Shown in pieces: positions 1-9,777 of a stretch of DNA of 64,000 nucleotides. Positions within the stretch are counted from its first letter, which is position 1, and each line of letters begins with the position of its first letter. Below the pieces are notes generated by a model, which had not been told where the DNA came from, did no database searches, and was given only the letters and a program-made list of their open reading frames with translations. A program made the position numbers and the translations under genes. The stretch comes from Clostridium sp. AM30-24 (GTDB lineage: Bacteria > Bacillota > Clostridia > Lachnospirales > Lachnospiraceae): NCBI RefSeq assembly GCF_003480435.1, contig NZ_QUJB01000001.1:1-64000 (forward strand), given 5' to 3'.

Positions 1-29
1 CCACTTCAAATTTCTTCAAAATTAAGTGG
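1..29 (-). terminator. Possible terminator of the two-component operon
   Basis: CCACTT at 1-6 is complementary to AAGTGG at 24-29. It lies just past the stop codon of the minus-strand histidine kinase. The loop is A/T-rich but the U-tract is poor, so the call is tentative. Confidence 0.35.
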
Positions 30-37
30 TGGGTAAT

Positions 38-1330
38 TCACGGATTTAACATGATCGACGCATAGAAAATACCGTCTTTCCACGTAAAGCGCGCATCCCC
101 ATGATACCGCTCCGCGATCATGCGGATAGATTCCGTTCCGATTCCATAACCGGAGTGCTTGGTGGAGAGGAGCTTATCCCCGGACCAGTTCGGGCTTCCG
201 GAGCTTGTATTGTCGGCGGTGATGGAAAGCATGGAGGAGCCGGTCTGGACCACATGAAGCCGGATGAAAGGCTGGATTTCCGCATCGCTGCCTGCACACG
301 CGTCCACCGCATTTTCCAGCAGATTTCCGATCAGAACACAGAATTCCGTTTCCGGGATCACCGGCGGGTCATCCATCTGGATGGAGACCTGCATGGTGAT
401 CCCGTTTTTTTCTGCCTGTTCCGCGTAGAAGGAGAGAATCGCGTTGATGGCATAATTTTTACAGTAGGAGCGGATCTCCTGAGGCTGGAACATCTTCTCA
501 TAGTCGTTCAGATAATCCTTCAGGGAAGCAAGATCCCCGCGGTCGGCACAATCCCTGATGACGGTCAGGTGCTGTCGGAAATCATGCCTTGCCCGGCGGT
601 TATCCTGAATTCTGGCGGTGAGAAGATTGTACTGGTCCGACTGGATCTTTAGAAGCTTTTCCATCGTTTCGGATTTTGCGGCGGCTTCTGCCTGTTCCTT
701 AAAGAACTGGAGCAGCAGGATCTGTGTGTGGCTGGTGAGGAACATGCAGACCAGAAGAAGGATCCTCGCGATAAGATGCGCCTGATTGAAGCTTCCGTCC
801 CGGATATTGCCGGTCAGAAGAACAATGATCATGGTTGTGGAAAACGGCAGGAGCCAGGCGGTTCTCCAGATCGCAGGAGCCTGAATCGCAGAAAGACTGT
901 CCATGATCTCGATCAGCCGCTTCACCATAAAACAGGCAGTGAGGAGTACGAGGATCAGTGTGATAATGCCGGACTGCCAGGTGTAGAATCCGCAGTTAAA
1001 AAACTTTTTGCAGATAAAAAAGGAGCAGGCGCGGATCACCATCAGGTAGTCCAGAACAAAGGTGTACTGGAACGTGATGATGCCGATATTTGTCTGAACC
1101 AGATAGTAGAGGAAGACTCCAAAAATGGGGATCGCCAGATACTGTACGTATACGGCGGGAAACCCCAGATAGACCAGTATCGCGAAGATCGCCAGATAAA
1201 TAGCTTCCGCAAAAGCGGAGATCAGGATCGCTCTTTTTCCGGAGCAGCGAAGGTACGCATGAAGGGGAAGGTACGCGAACATATGGAACGGGTAGGTGCT
1301 GCAAAATTCATTAAAAAGAAGTTCTGTCAT
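38..1330 (-). CDS. AgrC-like sensor histidine kinase, GHKL type
   Basis: Membrane sensor kinase of a two-component system, 430 aa. The first ~205 residues hold about six hydrophobic segments with no obvious extracellular sensor domain, as in AgrC/ComD-type peptide sensors. A short coiled stretch leads to the phospho-acceptor motif RRARHDFRQH (His near residue 249), then the ATP-binding N-box NLLENAVDAC and a G-box GIGTESI. A strong Shine-Dalgarno (GGGGAGGT) precedes the ATG. The start overlaps the stop of the upstream response-regulator gene by four bases (ATGA), which implies translational coupling. No autoinducer-peptide gene is visible nearby, so the signal is unknown. The family call is firm; the peptide-sensing role is inferred. 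Confidence 0.85.
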   Translation of the reverse strand: MTELLFNEFCSTYPFHMFAYLPLHAYLRCSGKRAILISAFAEAIYLAIFAILVYLGFPAVYVQYLAIPIFGVFLYYLVQTNIGIITFQYTFVLDYLMVIRACSFFICKKFFNCGFYTWQSGIITLILVLLTACFMVKRLIEIMDSLSAIQAPAIWRTAWLLPFSTTMIIVLLTGNIRDGSFNQAHLIARILLLVCMFLTSHTQILLLQFFKEQAEAAAKSETMEKLLKIQSDQYNLLTARIQDNRRARHDFRQHLTVIRDCADRGDLASLKDYLNDYEKMFQPQEIRSYCKNYAINAILSFYAEQAEKNGITMQVSIQMDDPPVIPETEFCVLIGNLLENAVDACAGSDAEIQPFIRLHVVQTGSSMLSITADNTSSGSPNWSGDKLLSTKHSGYGIGTESIRMIAERYHGDARFTWKDGIFYASIMLNP

Positions 1331-2058
1331 AGTGACCTCCCCCGGACTATGGAATAGGAATATTCGAGAAACTGTTCCCGGACTTCCTTATATTTTAAAC
1401 GGCTGATCGGGATCTGGACTCCGCTCTTTAAAAGAAAACGATCTTCCAGGAGCTTTTCCACATCTTCAAAGTTTACGAGGATCCCTTTGATGCAGTCAGA
1501 AAACCATGGGTACTGGAGCAGGAGTGCGGAGAAGTCCTTCTGACTCATGGAGACTGCCAGTTCCTGCCCATCTTTAAAATGCACAAGGACCTGCCGCCTT
1601 ACATATTCGGTGTAAGAGATCTCATGGATCAGAAGCTGTGTCCTTCCGCAGGCAGTTGCAACCTCCACGGATCTGGACTGTTCTGCCGCCTGAAGTCCAC
1701 ACCGGTCGAGGGCGGAAAAAACACCGTCCTTCCCGATCGGCTTCAGGAGATAAAAGGACGCGTTCACATTGTAGCTCTCCACGGCAAACTCCGGAGAGGT
1801 GGTGATAAAGATGATCCTGCAGTCATGGTCCGTCTGCCGAATCCGTTTTGCAGTCTCCATTCCGGTGATCCCGTCCATGTAGATGTCAAGAAAAATAAGG
1901 TGATATTTCCCGGCTGTAAAGGTGTCTAAGAAGGCCTCACCACTGGAAAAAAGATCCATGGTCTGGCACTGGAGCCGATGCTGTTCCATATATGTATTGA
2001 TCAATTCGACAAGCCGGTCGGAATCTGTTTTTAAATCATCAATGATCGCAATGTTCAT
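1327..2058 (-). CDS. LytTR-family response regulator
   Basis: Response regulator of 243 aa paired with the overlapping kinase. The N-terminal receiver domain has the acidic pair IIDD and the phospho-acceptor in IFLDIYMDG (Asp near residue 58); the C-terminal ~100 residues look like a LytTR DNA-binding domain (RFLLKSGVQIPISRLKY region). An in-frame GTG at 2070 touches the GGAGG ribosome site and is too close to it. The ATG at 2058 has GGAGGTG nine bases upstream and is preferred. LytTR proteins bind paired direct repeats, and such a pair lies in the divergent intergenic region at 2179-2215, so the surface-protein gene is the likely target. Confidence 0.85.
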   Translation of the reverse strand: MNIAIIDDLKTDSDRLVELINTYMEQHRLQCQTMDLFSSGEAFLDTFTAGKYHLIFLDIYMDGITGMETAKRIRQTDHDCRIIFITTSPEFAVESYNVNASFYLLKPIGKDGVFSALDRCGLQAAEQSRSVEVATACGRTQLLIHEISYTEYVRRQVLVHFKDGQELAVSMSQKDFSALLLQYPWFSDCIKGILVNFEDVEKLLEDRFLLKSGVQIPISRLKYKEVREQFLEYSYSIVRGRSL

Positions 2059-2178
2059 ATTTTGCCGCACCTCCGATGCAATAAGCTAAAGTTATTTTAC
2101 CATGTTTTTGGGGAAAAGTGTGGAAGAATGTAAAAAATCATGGCAAGCCTTTTACGGTTAAAAAAATATCAATCTTTT

Positions 2179-2215
2179 ACATCTTGTGTCGAAAAATGAC
2201 ATCTTGTGCAGAAAA
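2179..2215 (+). promoter_or_regulatory. Direct repeats, candidate LytTR operator
   Basis: ACATCTTGTG occurs at 2179-2188 and again at 2199-2208, each followed by GAAAA (2191-2195 and 2211-2215). The 20-bp period puts both copies on one helix face, and the second copy ends next to a TTGACG -35 box. AgrA/ComE-type regulators bind paired direct repeats about 21 bp apart at this place. The assignment is inferred from spacing and the adjacent regulator gene. Confidence 0.5.
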
Positions 2216-2217
2216 TC

Positions 2218-2247
2218 TTGACGATAAAACGAGAAGGGGAGAAAATT
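2218..2247 (+). promoter_or_regulatory. Candidate promoter of the surface-protein gene
   Basis: TTGACG at 2218-2223 is a good -35. About 17-18 bases on lies only an A/T-rich, weak -10 (GAAAATT, 2241-2247), as expected for an activator-dependent promoter. A strong Shine-Dalgarno AGGGAGG (2296-2302) precedes the ATG at 2310. Confidence 0.4.
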
Positions 2248-2309
2248 TAAGAAAAGCCGGATCAATTTGTGCAATGGTAAGAAAATATCGATAAAGGGAG
2301 GACAGGCAT

Positions 2310-5300
2310 ATGAGAAAACGTCAGGAGATAAGGCGGATCGCAGCGTCGATTATGGCAGCGGTAATGATGGTGACCGCAGTGCCGTTTGGCGGAGCAGCAT
2401 ATGGAAATGAAGTACCAGGGGGGGGGTATAGCAAACACTGAAGATACAGAGACGCTTACGCCGTCGGATTCGAATGGTGAATATAAGAAAATTTCGGATT
2501 CCGATGCGGAAAAGCCAACGGTTCCGGAGAAAGTGCCGGAGGAGCAGATTGCGCTGCTCAGCAGCGGTGCGATTTCAGGAAGTGGATTGACAGAGGATGA
2601 TCCTCTCATAATTACCAGTGCAACAGAATGGCGCGAAGTAATGACATATGTGTCCGGAAGAGGAACATATAATCAGTATGGACGGCTGTTGAAGCATATC
2701 GCGTTAGGGGAAAATATATCTCTTAATAACGAAACGTGGTATGGAGTTAATTTGAATGGAAAAACCTTTGATGGACGTGGACATACGATTAGCGGAATCA
2801 AACAGCCTCTTTTTGGAATCGTAGGCGGAACAGTAAAAAACCTGGTCGTTTCAGATACTGCGATTAAGGAAACAAGCACTGGAACACCAGTTGGAGCAAT
2901 TGCCGGTAAAACAAGTGGAACTCTTGTTATACAAAACTGCTATGTAAACGGAAAATTGTCAAATGCAAATGATGCCGTTGGTGGTCTTGTTGGAGAGGTC
3001 TCTGGCGGAACAACCAGTGTTGAAGTTCAAAATTGTGTTGTTGACGCAGAAATTGTAAATACTGGTGATTATACTAATAAATCGTTGGCTGGAGGACTGA
3101 TTGGACATATTCCGCAGTTTGGTACTGAAATTACGATTGAAAAATGTATTACGCTTGGAACTGTCGAAATAAATAAAGGACGCGGAGCTGGCGGTTTAGT
3201 AGGCGGACAAAATAAGACTGTCATGATCAATCGGTGTGCAGCATTGCAGAAACGGATATCAACAAATGCCGGGGCATACTATGCTGGACAGCTATATGGA
3301 TATTATGACAGTACAATTAATGGCTCATATAACTACGTATATGCGGGTATGGACGGTGCTTTCAATAATAATGCAGCAGCAAATGGAACTGGCGTGACGG
3401 AGGCTGAGTATCTGAGTGCTGAGTTCTGGAACGGCACGATTGGGTGGGCAGACGATGCAAGCTGGGTCATCGAGGATACACAGCTCCCAATGTTGAAAAC
3501 ATCAGGACTTGATCCAGAGAAGCAGCTAACAGATGGAAAGCTGCCGGTATACCTTGGAGGAGCTAAAATACAGCTTTCAAATCCGGCAAATGTAAGATGG
3601 ACTGGAAACGGAAAAGCCGTCTGGGATGCGGTAGAAAATGCGGATGGCTATCAGGTACAGCTGTATAAAAATTCTGTGGAATTTGGACCCGCGGAAACGG
3701 TTTCCGGACAGACAAGCTATGACTTTACTTCTAAGATCAAAGAGACAGGATTCTATACGTTTAAAGTAAAAGCTATTGGAAATGAAAACTATGAGACCAG
3801 CGATGAAGAGGAAAGTGCAGCATATAACTTTACCGCTCAGAGTCTTGCAGATGCGAAAACAGCAGCAGAAAATGTGCTGAATGAAATGAGTGTAACGAAC
3901 GGAACGACGGCTGATGAAATCTTTCAAGCAGTTGAGCATGTAATTACGAATGACAGTATCTCGGCTGTCTGGTCGGATGAAAACGGTTTTAAGCTCACAA
4001 AAGCGACGGACGGTGCCGAGACAGGTGTTAACGGTGAAATTAAGGGAACGATCATTTTGATGCTACAGAAAGCCGGAGCGGTAGCCCAGACCGAGAAAAT
4101 TATCGTCAATCTCACGATTCTGCCGAAATTCAAGGTAACATTCGAGTCCGGAAACGAGGCAGCCTTTGGAACAGTTCCGAAATGGGAAAATGCGACGGAA
4201 GGAACTACGGTTACACTTCCAGAGAATCCGTTTACTGTGTATGGAAAGAAATTTAGTGGTTGGAACGATGGCAGCGGAATCATAAATGGAACAGAATATC
4301 AGATGCCGCGCCGCAATGTCACATTCACAGCAATGTGGGAGGATGATGTATGGGATGGCAGTGAAAAGAGAGAGCCTAAGAGAGATACGACTGGATACTA
4401 TCTGATTGGTTCTGGTGCTGAGCTTGCCTATTTCCAAGATAAAGACCTTGGAAAAGCAAAATTGATGTGTGATATAAACCTTGGTGGTTATCCTTTCAAG
4501 GCAATAGAAAAAGTGTCAGAATTTGACGGTTGCGGTCATTCCATCAAGGGACTTAATATTGTCAGTGGAAGTTTAATTTATACAGGTTTATTCCAAATAT
4601 TGACGAACGATAATATAAGCATCAGGAACCTGAATATTGAAAATGCAAAAATCACATATACTCTTAACACGCCTTCCCCGGATATCGGAATTCTGGTGGG
4701 AAAAGTACATGGTGGAAGAAATCTCTCGATTGAGAATTGCTTTGTGAGTGGTGTAATTGAAGCAGGAGAAAAATATAAAACGGATGCAGGCGGTCTTATC
4801 GGGTATGTCACAGATGGATCAAACGTAACGATCCGTTCTTCCTATGCGAATGCCAGAATACAGAACGCCGGAAGTGATTCATTCGTGGGTGGATTTGTTG
4901 GACTGGCGGGAGGAACCGGAATTGTAACGATTGAGAACTGCTATGCGATTCCCGATATTCGAACAGGAGAACATATAGGAGGATTTGCTGGAGCAGGAAA
5001 TGGCACAGTCATCAGGAACAGCTATGCGGCAGGGGAAAGCCTTCCGACGGGAATTGTTGCAGGTGACACAAGTGGTCTTGCTGAAATGGGAACGATCCAA
5101 AACAGCGTCAGCATTTTCCCTGAAATGACATCCGTAAACAGAATCAGCAAGGGCGGAACACTTTCTGGAAACTATGGATTTGTGGGAACGACAGCGAGTG
5201 ATAAATCCGGAAACATTCTGACACCAAAGCCAGAAAATGTTGGTAAGGATCAGCCATACGGAGCAGATGCACCGGAGACCTGGCTGAAATCAGAGGAGTT

Positions 5301-7908
5301 CTATAAGGATACTCTTGAATGGGACTTTGGAGACGTGTGGACTATGCCGTCTGCAGAGAGTGGTTACATGTTCCCTGTATTAAAAGAACAGAAAGAATCC
5401 ATGATTCCAACCCTCTCTCTGGACATGGATCCGTCAGTTATCAGTGTCAGTCTGGATCAGCAGCAGGCGACTCTCTATCCGAGGGGAAGTCTGAAGCTTA
5501 CAGCGAGGGTTGAAAGTAAGAATGGCGCATCAAGAGATGTAAAATGGGTTAGCAGCGATCCGACAGCCGTTCATGTGACAGATGATGGAACGGTGGCCGT
5601 CCACAAAGATGCAGCGGCTGGTACCTACAAAGTTACTGCAGTCAGCCAGTTTGACGAAAGCAAACAGGCGGACAGCGAGATTACTGTAGATAATCGTGAA
5701 CACACGGTCAGCATTACCCGTGAGGATACTAATAACTCTCCAAATGCCGAGATCGGAGTATATTGGAGCAGAGAGGACGCAGAAGGTACATCGAATACGT
5801 CTCCGGTGGCAGAAGGCAAAGGAACAACAGATTCCCAGATCACATTTCAGGCCAAGGCTGGTTCTGAGATATATCTGAAATTTAAGAACCTTGCTGAAAA
5901 AGATGTAGTAAACAAAATAGCGGTAACAGATAAAGATGGAAAAACATTTGAAGCAAAGCTATGCAGCATAGATCCGTTTATCGGTCATTTCACGATGCCG
6001 TGCGGTGATGTCAAAATTGAAGTAAAATACGCCACAGATATTACATATTACCAGTACACCTGGTTTGTCGGACAGGACTGGAGTACATGGGGAACGACAG
6101 CGACCTACACGACTACAAGCTGGGGAAACAGTGATAATGTCGGATCCCTTAAAATTACAAATATCATCAATGGTAAACTGTTTGATGATTTTGTTGTCAA
6201 GGGAATATCCAGATATAAAGAAGCCCCGATCCTTCCGCGGAAAGTATCTGATAAAGCTTCTCTCACACAAAATGGAACGTACTATGTGGATCATTCAACA
6301 GAATATCCAACCCTGTACGTATATCTTGACGGACCTGGAATGATCTCCGTAAATATTGAGGTGAAGGATGATGAGAATGCGTCATATAACATTGTACGGA
6401 AATCAGGAAACAGTAGCTACTATACTTTGGATAAACCAACAGCCAAAGCTGGCGAAACGATCACAGCGACGTTGACACCAGCTGGCGTTCAGTGGCTGAA
6501 AGACAATCCGACGGAAAATGCGGTATTTACCTACGAAGGTGGTTTAAACGTTGTTCTGTTCCCGCCGAGATTTAAACAGCAGGCGGATGGAAGCTGGACT
6601 GCAGCTCTCACGATGCCCGCATGTGACATTGTGACGAATGTGATCTTCGGGGCGAAGAAAAAAGCTAAAATCGAGGGGACAGACAAAGAATTTACCTATG
6701 ATGGAAATCAGCACCGAATCGATGAGGACGTTCGGGCGTCATGGGGCGAGTACGATATTTCTGAGGATCTGCGGAATCAGTATGAAGTGATATACAGCGG
6801 TATTAACGGAACCGATTATAACAGCAAAGTGGCACCGGCAGACGCAGGAACCTACAAATGCACGGTAAAGATCAGCGACGATAATACGGATTATGAGTGT
6901 GCCCCGATCACGCTGATACTTACGATCAAAAAAGCGGCAATGAAAACACCGGATACTCCGACAGCTGCAGGGATTGGAGCCAATACGATCACTTTAAATC
7001 CGCCGACAACATTTACGGATGGAACTCAGATTCCAGAGTTATGCGGCTTTGAATATCGCCTTGGAGACGGGGAATGGCAGGATTCTGCAGTGTTTGCGGG
7101 ACTGCTTCCGGACACGGACTATCATTTCTATGTGAGAGTGAAGGAAGGACGGAATACAGAGGCATCAGAAGTGAGCGGAGTACTGGATGCGCGGACGAAG
7201 ACGGCATCTGAGCCGGTTGATCCGGATAAGCCAAATCCGGACAAGCCGAATCCAGATAAGCCAGACCCGGATAACCCAACACCGGATGATCCGACCCCGT
7301 CGAGACCTGGAACGGGTTCTGGTGGATCTTCAGATGACTCTGATGATTCCGGAGAACCGGCAGCAACAAACAGAACTCATTCTGACGGAACCTGGAAAAA
7401 GGATCAGAATGGATGGTGGTATGAACTTCCGGGCGGCAGATATGTATCGGGTTCCCATGTGACAGATTTGGTATCCGGTACGCAGAGCGAACAGGTGGCA
7501 TGGAGACGGATCGGCGGCGCATGGTGGGCATTCGGTGCCGATGGCTATCTGAAGAACGGATGGATCTGGGATGCGGCAGCAGGAAAATGGTATTACGTGG
7601 ATGAAAAGCGCGGAATGCGTACTGGCTGGTATCAGGATCCGCAGGACGGCAGATGGTACTATCTGGATCTTACGACGGGGGAGATGCTGACCGGATGGCG
7701 GCAGATCCCTGGATGGGGCTATATGTATCTGAATCCATTCGCGGAGACGCAGACATGGTTTTATGATGAAGCGTCCAGAATGTGGGTTTATGATACGGAA
7801 AACACCAGAAGACCTTATGGCTCCCTCTACATGAACGAAAAGACACCGGATGGATATTTCGTGGATGAGAATGGAGTATGGAAAGAGAAATCCCTGGGGC
7901 ATTTTTGA
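2310..7908 (+). CDS. Large GLUG/cell-wall-binding surface protein, frame broken at a G9 tract
   Basis: Secreted multidomain protein of about 1,865 residues when joined. The ATG at 2310 has a good Shine-Dalgarno and encodes a clear signal peptide (basic MRKRQEIRR, hydrophobic core, AAYG), but this frame stops at 2439-2441. The long frame covers the rest and runs open from about 2386; the two join in frame if the G9 at 2418-2426 loses one G or gains two. Order after the signal: two blocks of GLUG-type GGLVG repeats (about 2600-3450 and 4380-5330) separated by an FN3-like stretch (~3590-3830) and an InlB/Flg_new-type repeat (~4130-4340); Big_2-like domain (~5430-5690); unassigned beta-rich region; FN3-like domain (~6940-7200); Pro/Asp linker PDKPNPDKPNPDKP (~7215-7310); aromatic choline/glucan-binding-type repeats to the C-terminus. 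There is no LPXTG. Wall attachment is inferred; the ligand is unknown. Confidence 0.75.
2418..2426 (+). repeat. Poly-G9 tract at the signal-peptide/mature-protein junction
   Basis: Nine consecutive G, 36 codons into the secreted-protein gene. With G9 the signal-peptide frame reads into TGA at 2439; with G8 or G11 the signal continues into the long open frame. This is the geometry of slipped-strand phase variation, though a homopolymer sequencing error would look the same. Confidence 0.8.
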
Positions 7909-7933
7909 CACTTTACCGTGTCGCCTCAGTTGG

Positions 7934-7962
7934 TTGACAGAAATTCCGAACCGTACTAAACT
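7934..7962 (+). promoter_or_regulatory. SigA-type promoter of the C69 dipeptidase
   Basis: TTGACA at 7934-7939, a 17-base spacer and TAAACT at 7957-7962. The leader that follows carries a GC-rich hairpin, GCGGCCGG (7973-7980) against CCGGCCGC (7990-7997). Confidence 0.65.
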
Positions 7963-8025
7963 GAAGGTATCCGCGGCCGGCGGACATCACCGGCCGCACA
8001 TCATAGGTTTTGGAGGTATCTGAAA

Positions 8026-9522
8026 ATGGCATGCACAACGATTCTTGTGGGGAAGAACGCGTCATATGACGGTTCAACAATGATCGCCAGAAATGATGAT
8101 TCCGGTTCCGGACATTTTACGGCGAAGAAATTTGTGGTGATCCATCCGGAGGAGCAGCCGAAGGTCTATCAGTCTGTTCTTTCCCATGTGGAGATCAAGC
8201 TTCCGGGTGACCCGATGAAATTTACGGCTGTTCCGAACGCCATCAGAGGAAAGGGAATCTGGGCGGCCAGCGGTGTCAATGAGAAGAATGTCGGTATGAC
8301 AGCGACGGAAACCATCACATCAAACGCCCGTGTCCTCGGCGCAGATCCGCTCGTGAAATTTCAGCCGGCGGAGGACGGAAAAGAGGAGATTGCCGGCGGG
8401 ATCGGTGAGGAGGACCTTGTTTATATCACTCTCCCGTATATCAGCAGCGCCCGCGAGGGTGTGATCCGTCTCGGAAGTCTCTTGGAGAAATACGGAACTT
8501 ATGAGATGAACGGGATCGCCTTTCAGGATATCAACGAGATCTGGTGGCTTGAGACCATCGGCGGACATCACTGGATCGCGAAACGTGTCCCGGATGACCG
8601 GTATGTGGTGATGCCGAACCAGTTTGGAATTGACGATTTTGATCTGAACGATGCTTTTTCTGAGCAGAAGGAACATATGTGCTCTTCTGACTTAAGAGAG
8701 TTTATCGCTGAGAATCATCTGGATCTTTCCCTGAACGGCGGAAACGGAAGCCACTTTGATGCCCGTGCCACATTCGGAAGCCACAGTGATTCCGACCATA
8801 TCTACAATACTCCGAGGGCATGGTTCATGGAGCGCTACTTCAATCCGAAGTCAAAGAAGTGGGACGGACCGGACGCGGATTACAGACCGGAATCCGACGA
8901 TATTCCGTGGAGCATGGTGCCGGAGAAGAAGATCACGGTGGAGGACGTAAAATATGCCCTCTCCTCCCATTTTCAGGGAACGCCATATGATCCCTACGCG
9001 AAGAGCGGAGACGGACTCCTGAAGGGCAAATACCGCGCCATCGGTATCAACCGCAACGATTTTCTTGCCCTGATCCAGATGCGGCCGGATGCCCCGGCAA
9101 GCTGTCAGGCGGTCCAGTGGCTGGCCTTCGCGTCAAATGCGTTCAACACTCTGGTGCCGTTCTATGCGGCTGTCGATGAGACACCGGAGTACCTTGCAAA
9201 TACAACGAAGGAGGTCTCCACAGAGAACTTCTACTGGTCCGCAAGAATGATCGCTGCCATGGCGGACGCGTCCTTTGCGAAATCCGCGATCCATATCGAG
9301 CGCTACCAGAACGCTGTGGAGGCGAAGGGACATGCACTGCTCAACAAGTACGATAAAGAGGCGGAGAAGGCTGCGGATCCGGCGGAGAGCAGAAGAATTT
9401 TAGAGAAAGCGAACCGCGAGATCGCGAAGATGTTGAAAGAGGAGACAGGAAATACCCTGGATCATGTGCTCTTTGAGCTCAGCAATTCCATGAAGAACGC
9501 GTTTTCAAGATCTGACGCGTAA
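8026..9522 (+). CDS. C69-family dipeptidase (PepD-like)
   Basis: Peptidase of the Ntn-hydrolase C69 family, 498 aa, hydrolysing di- or short peptides. The N-terminus MACTTILVGKNASYDG places a Cys at position 3 that would be the N-terminal nucleophile after removal of a tiny propeptide; the following IARNDDSGSG matches the family. No signal peptide is seen, so it is probably cytoplasmic. GGAGGT lies nine bases before the ATG. The gene is monocistronic, between its own promoter and a hairpin at 9610-9666. Substrate range cannot be read from sequence. Confidence 0.85.
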   Translation: MACTTILVGKNASYDGSTMIARNDDSGSGHFTAKKFVVIHPEEQPKVYQSVLSHVEIKLPGDPMKFTAVPNAIRGKGIWAASGVNEKNVGMTATETITSNARVLGADPLVKFQPAEDGKEEIAGGIGEEDLVYITLPYISSAREGVIRLGSLLEKYGTYEMNGIAFQDINEIWWLETIGGHHWIAKRVPDDRYVVMPNQFGIDDFDLNDAFSEQKEHMCSSDLREFIAENHLDLSLNGGNGSHFDARATFGSHSDSDHIYNTPRAWFMERYFNPKSKKWDGPDADYRPESDDIPWSMVPEKKITVEDVKYALSSHFQGTPYDPYAKSGDGLLKGKYRAIGINRNDFLALIQMRPDAPASCQAVQWLAFASNAFNTLVPFYAAVDETPEYLANTTKEVSTENFYWSARMIAAMADASFAKSAIHIERYQNAVEAKGHALLNKYDKEAEKAADPAESRRILEKANREIAKMLKEETGNTLDHVLFELSNSMKNAFSRSDA

Positions 9523-9609
9523 AAATTCCGGGAACTGATTGTCTGCCGAAATCTGTGGGAAGTTTAGAACCTGTGGATGTCAGAAGCAGGAGAAAATAGG
9601 AAAAAGAAA

Positions 9610-9666
9610 GACCTCTATCAGGTGACAGAAACAGGAAAGAATCTGTACTCCTGGTGGAGGCCTTTT
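9610..9666 (+). terminator. Terminator after the dipeptidase
   Basis: GACCTC...CAGG (9610-9622) pairs with CCTG...GAGGCC (9650-9662), followed by TTTT at 9663-9666. The arms are imperfect but long. Confidence 0.55.
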
Positions 9667-9742
9667 ATGTTAGAAAAAGTTTTTGAAGAGAAAGAAATTA
9701 TGCTTCAACTATAAAAGCTGACTGTAAGAAAATGTCAGCGTT

Positions 9743-9768
9743 ATATTTCGCCGTGGCTGGCGAAATAT
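9743..9768 (-). terminator. Hairpin downstream of the phosphofructokinase locus
   Basis: ATATTTCGCC (9743-9752) pairs perfectly with GGCGAAATAT (9759-9768), just beyond the stop of the minus-strand phosphofructokinase. A second small stem, GCTGAC/GTCAGC (9717-9722 and 9734-9739), lies next to it. Confidence 0.55.
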
Positions 9769-9777
9769 TATTTGAAG

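Noticed and set aside
728..1357. Plus-strand 209-codon open frame
   Set aside because: Lies opposite the histidine kinase gene, has no ribosome site or recognisable domain, and is a shadow of its codon bias.
2386..2412. Start of the surface protein at ATG 2386 or 2401 in the long frame
   Set aside because: No ribosome site precedes them and the product would lack a signal peptide, unlike every feature of a wall-binding protein.
7215..7310. Tandem PDKPN-type repeats as a CRISPR-like or DNA repeat array
   Set aside because: It is a coding Pro/Asp linker with short degenerate codon repeats and no spacers. No CRISPR array was seen in the window.
7013..7911. Long minus-strand frames under the C-terminal part of the surface protein
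   Set aside because: Shadows of the repeat-rich aromatic coding sequence; no starts with ribosome sites.
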